The notes beneath the pieces were generated by a model that saw only the letters and a list, made by a program, of their open reading frames with translations, ran no database searches and was not told the DNA's origin. Source: Verrucomicrobiota bacterium (GTDB taxonomy: Bacteria; Verrucomicrobiota; Verrucomicrobiia; Opitutales; Opitutaceae). From it: a stretch of DNA of 5,981 nt. Shown one piece after another: positions 1 through 5,931 of this stretch; the stretch's first letter is position 1; each line of letters opens with the position of its first letter. Both the position numbers and the translations under genes were made by a program. Where the stretch lies: contig JAFAAS010000144.1 in NCBI GenBank assembly GCA_023426435.1, positions 1-5,981 on the forward strand. Direction: 5' to 3'.

Positions 1-1992
1 CTCGTAATACTCCACCGAATATCCCAACGCCTCCATCTTCGCCGCCATCTTACGCGCATGCCCCGGATGCACCCGGTCGTCCCGCGTCGTCGTGTAAAAC
101 ATGATCGGCGGCAGCGTCATCCCGTCCCCGAGATTCTGATACGGCGAATACTTCGAAATATACGCCCACTCCTCCGGCACATCCGGATTCCCATACTCCG
201 CCATCCAACTCGCGCCCGCCAGCAGCCGGTGATACCGCTTCATGTCCACGAGCGGATTTCCACACACCACCGCGCCATACAGCTCCGGCCGCCGCAGCAT
301 CGTCGCCGTCACGAGCAGCCCTCCATTGCTCCGCCCTTCAATCCCCAGCCGCGCCGGCGTCGTGATGTTCCGCCGCACCAGATCCTCCGCCACCGCTTCG
401 AAATCCTCGAAGCACTTGTAGTGATTCTCCTTCAACACCGACGTATGCCACTCCGGCCCGAACTCCCCGCCGCCGCGAATATTCGCCAGCACAAACACGC
501 CGCCGCGCTCCAACCACAGTTTCCCATACGCGCCGTGCAAATCCTCATACGACCCCGAATACGAGGGCTTCAACGAGTTCTCGAAACCGCCATACGAAAA
601 CATCCACACCGGCCACGTCCCGTCGAACGCCATCCCTTTCGGCCCCACCACGAAATACGGCACCTGCGTCCCATCCGCCGACTCGCACCAAAACTGCCGC
701 GCCTCGAATCGCTCGCCATCAAACGTCGGCGCCTGCGCCGCGATTTTCTCCGCCTTGGTCGCTCCCGGCCCCACCCGATACAACGTCGTCGGCACCGTAA
801 ACGACTCATACGCCACCCACGCCTCGCCATCGCTGCCGCGCACATCGATCACGTCCAGCGTCCCATTATCCGGAAACTCCACTCTCTCCCGCTTCCAACC
901 GCCACCGTCCCGCACGATCCGCATCAATCGCCCGCGCACATTATCCAGCAGCGTCACCACCACACTCGCGTCCGCCACTTTCACATTCTCCACCACCACG
1001 CTGCCTTCCTGCGCGACGAGCAACTCCACTTCCCCGCCTTCCCCGCGCAAAGCCCCCAACTCCGCCAGCACCACCGATCCCGCCCCAAACTCCTTCCCGC
1101 CCGCCGCCCACTCCTCTTTCAACCAAATCACCAGCCTTCCTTCGAACGCATCCACGACTCTCGCCGTTGCCGGAATCGCCAGCGGCCTCAACGCCCCGCC
1201 TTCGATCAGAAAAAACTTCGCCGTCCAAAACGTCAGCCCTTCGTTCACGAGGTGCACCGCTTCCGCTCCCGACCCGAGCCTCATTCCCACCGCCCACACC
1301 GACTCCTTCGCGCCTTCGTGCAACGTCTCCGCCGCGCCCAAGGGCGTGCCGCGTATCCATTTTTTAATCACCCGCGGATAACCCGAGCTCGTCAGCGAGC
1401 CTTCGCCAAAATCCGTCCCCACATAAATCGCATCCTCGTCGCACCACGCCACCCGCGACTTCGCCGCCGGCAGCACAAACCCGCCTTTCACAAAATCCTT
1501 CGTCTCCACGTCAAACTCCCGCACTTCCACCGCATCGCCGCCACCCGGCGACAACTCCAGCAACACCCGCTTCTCATCCGGCTGCCGCCACACCGCCCCC
1601 GAAAACGCCCACGGCTTTCCCTCCCGCTTCGCCAGCGCATCCACATCCAGCACCGTCTCCCACTTCGGCTCCGCTTTCTTCAACTCCTCGCGCGTCGTCC
1701 GCCGCCAGAGTCCGCGCGGATGCGCCTGGTCCTGCCAAAAATCATACAAAAACTCCCCGTGCGACTCCACCCGCGGAATCCGCGACTCCGAGTTCAACAC
1801 GCCCAGCGCATCCCGATAAAGCTCCGCATACTCGGGCCGCGCCGTCAGCCGCTCCGCCGTCGCCGCATTCCGCTCCTTCACCCATCTCAACGCCTCCGCG
1901 CCCTCAATCTCCTCCAACCACAAATACGGATCCTGCTCCGCCCGCCCAACCCCCAGCCCCAGAACCACCACGAAAAGAAACATCCACCTCAT
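1..1992 (-). CDS. Exported prolyl oligopeptidase family serine peptidase (S9), C-terminus cut by window edge
   Basis: A serine peptidase of the prolyl oligopeptidase (S9A-like) family, expected to cleave short peptides after proline or a related residue. 664 codons are visible. Residues 1-18 (MRWMFLFVVVLGLGVGRA) look like a signal peptide with cleavage before EQDPYLWLEE, so the enzyme is probably periplasmic or secreted. DPYLWLEE near residue 21 is the usual N-terminal family motif. A beta-propeller-like region should follow up to roughly residue 440, then the alpha/beta hydrolase domain. Visible landmarks are NIRGGGEFGPEWH (504-516), the nucleophile motif GRSNGG with Ser555, and DDRVHPGHARK with the catalytic acid at Asp638 or Asp639. 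The catalytic His should lie about 40 residues further on, outside the window, so activity cannot be confirmed. The ATG at 1992 is chosen because it gives the signal peptide; GGGAGG lies about 12 nt upstream. It is co-directional with the kinase 188 nt upstream. Exact substrate specificity within S9 is uncertain. Confidence 0.93.
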   Translation of the reverse strand, partial: MRWMFLFVVVLGLGVGRAEQDPYLWLEEIEGAEALRWVKERNAATAERLTARPEYAELYRDALGVLNSESRIPRVESHGEFLYDFWQDQAHPRGLWRRTTREELKKAEPKWETVLDVDALAKREGKPWAFSGAVWRQPDEKRVLLELSPGGGDAVEVREFDVETKDFVKGGFVLPAAKSRVAWCDEDAIYVGTDFGEGSLTSSGYPRVIKKWIRGTPLGAAETLHEGAKESVWAVGMRLGSGAEAVHLVNEGLTFWTAKFFLIEGGALRPLAIPATARVVDAFEGRLVIWLKEEWAAGGKEFGAGSVVLAELGALRGEGGEVELLVAQEGSVVVENVKVADASVVVTLLDNVRGRLMRIVRDGGGWKRERVEFPDNGTLDVIDVRGSDGEAWVAYESFTVPTTLYRVGPGATKAEKIAAQAPTFDGERFEARQFWCESADGTQVPYFVVGPKGMAFDGTWPVWMFSYGGFENSLKPSYSGSYEDLHGAYGKLWLERGGVFVLANIRGGGEFGPEWHTSVLKENHYKCFEDFEAVAEDLVRRNITTPARLGIEGRSNGGLLVTATMLRRPELYGAVVCGNPLVDMKRYHRLLAGASWMAEYGNPDVPEEWAYISKYSPYQNLGDGMTLPPIMFYTTTRDDRVHPGHARKMAAKMEALGYSVEYYE

Positions 1993-2018
1993 ACCGCCCA
2001 CCGTCCTCCCCGCCCCCC

Positions 2019-2180
2019 ATTCGTGTCAATTCGTGTCCCTTCGTGGTTCCTCCTCTCTCCCGCTTCCTCACGTCCGCGTCCCTTCGTGGTTCCTCCTCCG
2101 CCCGACGCCACCCCTCCAAATCCGTGTCCATCCGCGTCCATCCGTGGTTCAAAACTCCCCATCCACATCCCTCCGTGGTT
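2019..2180 (-). repeat. Intergenic array of degenerate decamer repeats (array A)
   Basis: The gap between the kinase stop codon and the peptidase start is largely filled by degenerate repeats. On the plus strand the unit is about 10 nt, of the type ATCCGTGTCC, in short runs that end in CGTGGTT. The clearest run is ATCCGTGTCC-ATCCGCGTCC-ATCCGTGGTT at about 2120-2150. A 21-nt element beginning GTCCCTTCGTGG occurs twice exactly (2035-2055 and 2078-2098). A further short copy (about 2168-2180) abuts the kinase stop codon at 2183-2181. On the minus strand the repeat spells AACCACGGAT-GGACGCGGAT, which gives spurious peptides like NHGWTRMDTD when translated. I see no inverted repeats or terminator in it. 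The function is unknown. Confidence 0.85.
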
Positions 2181-3974
2181 TCAAACCGGCACCACAAAAT
2201 AAAACTCCGCCCCTTTCCCCACTTCACTCGTGCACCCAATCGTCCCGCCGTGCGCCACCACGATCTCCCGCGCGATCGCCAGCCCGATTCCCACCCCTTT
2301 CTTAGTCTGCCCCGGCACGCGATAAAACCGGTCAAACACATGCGGCAACGCCTCCGGCGCGATCCCTTCGCCTTCATCCTTCACCGCGAATCGCACAAAG
2401 CCCGACGTCCCTTCCCGCTCCGCACACAACATGATCCTCCCGCCCGCCGGCGTGTATTTCGACGCATTCGTCAGCAGGTTCATGAACACGTGCCGCAGCC
2501 GCCCCGCGTCCACGTTCAACTTCATCTCCGCCAGCTCCGCCTCGCACTTCACCTCCAAGGTCTGCTCCGCCGCCTCGATGAACACGCGCGCCTCCTCCGC
2601 GATTTCCTCGATCAACACCCCCACCGCGATCTCCCTCCGCTCCAACGTCGCCGCCCCCGCCTCCAATCGCGCCAGATCCAACAGATCGTTCAAAATCCTC
2701 AACAACCTCTCCGCATCGTCCCGCGCCCCTTCCAACAACTCCCGTTGCTGCACCGTCAACGTCCCCACGTTCTGCTCCAACAACAAATACACCGCCATCC
2801 GCAAACTCGTCAGCGGCGTCTTCAACTCATGACTCACCGTCCCCACGAGGTTCGTCTTCGCATCGTCCAACAACCGGAACTTCGTCACATCCTGCAACAC
2901 CACCGCCGCCCCTTTGAACTCCGTCAGCGAATCCCCAATCGCCAAAATCCGCGGCAGATAATGCCGGTCCTCCCGCCCCACGCGCAGCGTCACCACCTTG
3001 CCATAATCCGTCGGCAAATAGTGCTCGCCCGTCGCTAACACCGCCGCCAACGGCTCCGCGATTCCCGCCGGAAACCCCGCCTCGAACTGACCCGACTCCG
3101 CCAGCCGCTCCGCCGCCGGATTTCGCACTTCATGCGCGCCATCCCGCGACACCACAAACACCGGATCCGGCGCCGAGGTCAGCGTCGCCTCCATCGTCCG
3201 CTGCGTGCGCAACACTTTCGCCCGCGTCGCGTCCCGATACGCCCGCAACTTCTCCGCCATCTGATTGAACGCCTTCGCCAGCTGTCCCAGCTCGTCCCGC
3301 GACAAATACGGCACGTTCCGATCCAGATCGCCTTCGCCCACCGCCACCGCCGACGCCGTCAACGCCTTGATCGGCTTCAACAGCGACGCCGCCATCCGCC
3401 ACGCAATCAACAGCGACAACACCACCGCGCCCGCAATCGCCGCAATCAACACCCGCTGCGCCAGCTCCACCCGCCGCTCCACCCGCTCCGCCGTCTCCTG
3501 CGCCGCCGCAAAATCCCGCTGGTTCAAATTCTCGATCGACGCCAGCACGCGATACAACGCCGTCTCATGCAACCGCAGTTGCTCCAACGATCCCGTTCCA
3601 CCGCCCGCCAATAATCCCTCCCCCTGCCGCACCAACTCCGAAAACGCATCGTCGAGTTGCTGCACCAACGGCGCGCGCGCCGTTCCCGCCGAACTCGCCG
3701 ACTGCGCCATCAACTCCCGCGTAAACGCCCCGCGGTGCTCCTCAAACGCCCGCCGCGACGCCAACAAATCTCCCCGCCACGAGGTCACCGCCGACGCCAT
3801 CAAGCGCGCCGTCACGCGCATCTGCTGACACGCGAGAATGTCCCGATAATTCCCCACCAAGTCGCTCTGCAACTCCCCCGCCAGCTCCCGCGAAACCCGA
3901 ATCGCATAAAACCCCATCCCCACCACCACGAGCAGCAGCGGCACCAACCCCAAATAAAGTCGCGCCCGCAGCAT
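2181..3974 (-). CDS. KinB-like membrane sensor histidine kinase (HAMP-PAS-HisKA-HATPase_c)
   Basis: A 597-residue inner-membrane sensor kinase, probably the partner of the response regulator just upstream. The first membrane segment is at about residues 5-25 and the second at about 174-192. The roughly 150 residues between them are helical and hydrophilic and form the likely periplasmic sensor. A HAMP linker follows (about 193-245, PIKALTASAVAVGEGDLD), then a PAS-like region (about 258-368, ending in VVLQDVTKFR). HisKA carries SHELKTP with phospho-acceptor His382. HATPase_c has the N box (NLLTNASKYTP, Asn503), the G1 box DEGEGIA (533-539), the F box FDRFYR and the G2 box GVGIGLA (560-566). 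The start is set at 3974 because AGGAGG lies 4 nt upstream and the protein then opens directly into the membrane helix. An in-frame ATG at 4019 would add 15 unlikely residues. The layout and the C-terminal GAEFYFVVPV resemble Pseudomonas KinB as I remember it. The signal sensed is unknown. No key residue is missing. Confidence 0.95.
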   Translation of the reverse strand: MLRARLYLGLVPLLLVVVGMGFYAIRVSRELAGELQSDLVGNYRDILACQQMRVTARLMASAVTSWRGDLLASRRAFEEHRGAFTRELMAQSASSAGTARAPLVQQLDDAFSELVRQGEGLLAGGGTGSLEQLRLHETALYRVLASIENLNQRDFAAAQETAERVERRVELAQRVLIAAIAGAVVLSLLIAWRMAASLLKPIKALTASAVAVGEGDLDRNVPYLSRDELGQLAKAFNQMAEKLRAYRDATRAKVLRTQRTMEATLTSAPDPVFVVSRDGAHEVRNPAAERLAESGQFEAGFPAGIAEPLAAVLATGEHYLPTDYGKVVTLRVGREDRHYLPRILAIGDSLTEFKGAAVVLQDVTKFRLLDDAKTNLVGTVSHELKTPLTSLRMAVYLLLEQNVGTLTVQQRELLEGARDDAERLLRILNDLLDLARLEAGAATLERREIAVGVLIEEIAEEARVFIEAAEQTLEVKCEAELAEMKLNVDAGRLRHVFMNLLTNASKYTPAGGRIMLCAEREGTSGFVRFAVKDEGEGIAPEALPHVFDRFYRVPGQTKKGVGIGLAIAREIVVAHGGTIGCTSEVGKGAEFYFVVPV

Positions 3975-3978
3975 CGAA

Positions 3979-3984
3979 CCTCCT
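3979..3984 (-). promoter_or_regulatory. Ribosome-binding site that fixes the kinase start
   Basis: Reading on the minus strand, AGGAGG is followed by TTCG and then ATG (3974-3972). The spacing of 4 nt is short but the match to the anti-Shine-Dalgarno sequence is perfect. This favours 3974 over the longer in-frame start at 4019. Confidence 0.75.
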
Positions 3985-4028
3985 ACCGCTTCAATCCCAG
4001 GAGGACCGCCCCACCCCACCGCGCACCC

Positions 4029-4108
4029 TCATTCGTGTTTCTTCGTGTCCATTCGTGGTTCACCGTTGCTTGTGAATCCGCGTTCATCCGTGTCCATCCG
4101 TGGTTGAA
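4029..4108 (-). repeat. Intergenic array of degenerate decamer repeats (array B)
   Basis: Two three-decamer runs of the same family as array A lie in the 136-nt gap between regulator and kinase. On the plus strand they read ATTCGTGTTT-CTTCGTGTCC-ATTCGTGGTT (4031-4060) and ATCCGCGTTC-ATCCGTGTCC-ATCCGTGGTT (4076-4105), the second followed by GAAAC. The run nearest the regulator starts a few bases after its stop codon (4113-4111). The rest of the gap (3975-4028) is C-rich on the plus strand and shows only the kinase ribosome-binding site. Confidence 0.85.
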
Positions 4109-4110
4109 AC

Positions 4111-5445
4111 TCACAACAACCCCATCTTCTGCCGCTTTCGATAAAGCGTCGCCGGATCGATCCCCAGGATCTTCGCCGCTTCATCCAGATTCCGCGAGGT
4201 CGCCAGAATCCTTCGAATGTGCTCCGCCTCGAGTTCATCCAACGACACCCGCGCCCCCACCGCCACCGTCGGATTCGCCCCGCCCGTAAACTCCTCCGGC
4301 AAATCCGCCAAATCGATCTTCTCCCCGGGACACAGAATCACCGCGCGCTCGATCACATTCCGCAACTCCCGCAAATTCCCCGGCCACTTGTAACCCGACA
4401 TCGCCCCCGTCGCCTCGGGCGTGAAGCCTGTAACCTTTTTTCCAATACGCGTGGCGAAGAACTTGCGATAATTCTCCGCAAAGCGGAGCAGATCCGACGG
4501 CCGTTCATGCAGCCCCGGCAGCACCACCGAAATCACATTGATCCGGTAATAGAGATCCTCGCGAAACCGCCCCGCTTTCACTTCCTCCGCCAGATTCCGG
4601 TTCGTCGCCGCAATCAATCGCACGTTCGCCGTTCGCGATTTCGCCTCCCCCACGCGTTCGTATTCCCGCTCCTGCAACAGCCGCAACAGCTTCGGCTGAA
4701 TCTCCAGCGGCAATTCCCCAATCTCGTCGAGAAACAAGGTTCCACCATCCGCCGCCGCCACCTTGCCCATCGTGTCCGCCACCGCGCCCGTGAACGATCC
4801 TTTCACGTGCCCGAACAATTCGCTCTCCAACAACTCCCGCGAAAGGCTCGGACAATTCACCGTCACGAACGCCGCATCCTTCTGCTTGCTGCGCTTGTGC
4901 ACCTCCCGCGCCAGCACGCTTTTCCCTGTCCCACTCGGCCCCAGCAACAACACCGTCGCCGGCGTCTCCGCCGCCTTGAACGCAATCTCGAACGCCCGCT
5001 GCACCGAGGGCTCCGTCGTCTCGAGATCCACTTCCGGCGACGCATCCGCGAGCTGGCTCTCCAACGCCTTCACGCGATTCTCCAGCGCCCGGCCTTTTTC
5101 TATCTTCGCCAGCACGCCGCGAATCTGCTCCGGCGTGAAGGGCTTCGGAATAAAGTCGAACGCCCCCCGCCGCATCGCCTCCACCGCCGTCGCGATGTTC
5201 GCATACGCCGTGAACATCACCACCGCGAGCGACGGCTGCGCCTTCAACAACTTGTCCAACACCTCCAGCCCATCCTCCGAACCCAGCTTCAAATCGAGGA
5301 AGCACGCGTCATGCACCTGCTCCTCCACCATCTTCACCGCCCGCGCGCCATTCGGCGCTTCGGCCACGGTGTGACCATGAGTTTCAACTGCGATCCGGGT
5401 CGTGCGCCGGATACCCGCTTCGTCATCGACGATAAGAACACGCAT
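4111..5445 (-). CDS. AlgB/NtrC-type sigma-54-dependent response regulator
   Basis: A 444-residue cytoplasmic transcription activator. The receiver domain (about 1-115) has acidic residues Asp7 and Asp8, phospho-acceptor Asp51 (FLDLKLG), Thr79 and Lys101. The sigma-54 interaction AAA+ domain (about 140-375) has Walker A GPSGTGKS (169-176), the L1 loop GSFTGA (216-221), Walker B GGTLFLDEIG (234-243), sensor I ATNRN (280-284), arginine-finger candidates Arg295 and Arg301, and sensor II WPGNLREL (354-361). The C-terminal Fis-type helix-turn-helix (about 402-442) ends LGIDPATLYRKRQKMG. The NCPSL stretch and the C-terminus resemble Pseudomonas AlgB more than classical NtrC, from memory. The loop reads GSFTGA rather than the canonical GAFTGA. 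The start at 5445 is chosen because MRVLIVDDE begins the receiver exactly, although no clear Shine-Dalgarno site precedes it. The frame stays open for 85 codons upstream, through a strong terminator, which I treat as chance. The kinase follows 136 nt downstream on the same strand, supporting a cognate pair. Confidence 0.95.
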   Translation of the reverse strand: MRVLIVDDEAGIRRTTRIAVETHGHTVAEAPNGARAVKMVEEQVHDACFLDLKLGSEDGLEVLDKLLKAQPSLAVVMFTAYANIATAVEAMRRGAFDFIPKPFTPEQIRGVLAKIEKGRALENRVKALESQLADASPEVDLETTEPSVQRAFEIAFKAAETPATVLLLGPSGTGKSVLAREVHKRSKQKDAAFVTVNCPSLSRELLESELFGHVKGSFTGAVADTMGKVAAADGGTLFLDEIGELPLEIQPKLLRLLQEREYERVGEAKSRTANVRLIAATNRNLAEEVKAGRFREDLYYRINVISVVLPGLHERPSDLLRFAENYRKFFATRIGKKVTGFTPEATGAMSGYKWPGNLRELRNVIERAVILCPGEKIDLADLPEEFTGGANPTVAVGARVSLDELEAEHIRRILATSRNLDEAAKILGIDPATLYRKRQKMGLL

Positions 5446-5500
5446 GCTGGAAAAGGTTGAAGCAAACCGGAGTTCCGAAGCTGGCAAATTTCCCACCCTA

Positions 5501-5536
5501 TAAAAACCAAGGCGGGGCCGCTTGCGCGGCCCCGCC
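5501..5536 (-). terminator. Strong Rho-independent terminator ahead of the regulator gene
   Basis: A perfect 11-bp all-G/C stem (GGCGGGGCCGC pairing with GCGGCCCCGCC, 5511-5521 and 5526-5536) closes a 4-nt loop. Read on the minus strand the loop is GCAA, a GNRA tetraloop, and the stem is followed by TTGGTTTTTATA. The T-tract is on this side only, so termination is directed leftwards, 55 nt before the regulator start codon. It must end a transcript that begins to the right of about 5540, or act conditionally on the regulator mRNA. Confidence 0.8.
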
Positions 5537-5552
5537 AGGTCCAGCTTCAACT

Positions 5553-5586
5553 CACTGTCCTGCAGACCTAGGGCCCACAGGCAGTG
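5553..5586 (-). promoter_or_regulatory. Imperfect leader hairpin upstream of the terminator
   Basis: On the minus strand, CACTG-CCTG-TG-GGCC folds back on GGTC-TG-CAGG-A-CAGTG with a CTA loop. That is 15 pairs, including G.U pairs, with one bulged A. It ends 16 nt before the terminator stem. Its apex contains the stop codon (5570-5568) of the short frame described below. Transcript-level function is inferred only. Confidence 0.4.
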
Positions 5587-5675
5587 TCGGTGGAAATGAC
5601 AGGCACGCATTGGCACTGTTCCGTTGATGAAATCGCCGTCGCGGAACTTTTGCCGCGATGTCTCGCGATCCTCAC
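5568..5675 (-). CDS. Possible short cysteine-containing peptide
   Basis: A 35-codon frame starts at GTG and ends at a TAG 32 nt before the terminator stem. Its C-terminal part reads TEQCQCVPVISTDTACGP, a C-x-C-x9-C pattern. GGGAG lies about 11 nt upstream of the GTG. Codon use shows little of the G/C wobble bias of the neighbouring genes, and I recognise no family. It could be a leader peptide, a small secreted or modified peptide, or chance. The ATG 4 nt upstream (5679) has a better-spaced ribosome-binding site but opens a different frame that runs through the terminator. Confidence 0.15.
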   Translation of the reverse strand: MRIARHRGKSSATAISSTEQCQCVPVISTDTACGP

Positions 5676-5798
5676 TCATCGACACACTCCCGCCGGCCAT
5701 TCCACCCGTTGGCTCACATTACCCAACCTCCTGCCCATCAATCATCACCACACCCTTCGGGAAAAATATCCGACACCCTTAATTCGTCGCGCATCCAG

Positions 5799-5804
5799 AT
5801 TTTA
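5799..5804 (-). promoter_or_regulatory. Candidate -10 element for leftward transcription
   Basis: TAAAAT (minus strand) matches TATAAT at 5 of 6 positions and sits in the AT-rich patch. No convincing -35 element lies 16-18 nt upstream. It is the best candidate for the transcript that ends at 5501-5536. Confidence 0.25.
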
Positions 5805-5931
5805 GATACTTTTCGGGGGACGAATCGGGCGGAACCACGGCGCGCGCGGACCGCGAAATCCCCCACGCGCACCTCGCTCGATTTCTTTTGTCGAATCCCC
5901 GCGCGGATCTCTCTAACCCCATCCGTATCAC

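Larger units (their letters stand above)
5446..5931. other. 486-nt region without a convincing gene; structured leader or small-transcript region
   Basis: No long frame here looks coding. Third-position G/C bias is much weaker than in the neighbouring genes. The region holds an intrinsic terminator (5501-5536), an imperfect hairpin (5553-5586), and a smaller perfect 6-bp stem (TCGCGG/CCGCGA with an 8-nt loop, near 5640-5660). Short reading frames with plausible ribosome-binding sites lie at 5568-5738. An AT-rich patch (about 5761-5815) contrasts with the GC-rich surroundings and is the likeliest promoter area. The region may be the 5' leader of the regulator gene, or an independent small transcript ending at the terminator. 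Confidence 0.6.

Noticed and set aside
58..2202. A 714-codon open frame on the plus strand
   Set aside because: It is the codon-aligned antisense of the peptidase gene, kept open because that gene avoids TTA, CTA and TCA codons. The product is a low-complexity Arg/His/Pro-rich string with no domain.
1904..2377. A 157-codon minus-strand frame containing NHGWTRMDTD
   Set aside because: It spans the repeat array and out-of-frame parts of two real genes. The apparent motif is only the translated repeat.
2043..3038. A 331-codon plus-strand frame over the kinase
   Set aside because: It is an antisense shadow of the kinase gene with Arg/His/Gln-rich nonsense composition. It starts inside the repeat array.
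4219..5460. A 413-codon plus-strand frame over the regulator
   Set aside because: It is the antisense of a clearly real response regulator and is Arg/His/Leu-rich with no recognisable motif.
5598..5625. A sigma-54 -24/-12-like sequence (AGGCACG and TTGGCAC)
   Set aside because: The spacing between the GG and GC elements does not fit the required 10 nt, and no TTGC element is in place.
5584..5805. A 73-codon plus-strand frame
   Set aside because: It has no ribosome-binding site, no family resemblance and weak codon bias, and it overlaps structured leader elements of the opposite strand.
5886..5910. A tRNA T-loop-like GTCGAATCC
   Set aside because: No matching acceptor, anticodon or D arms can be formed around it.
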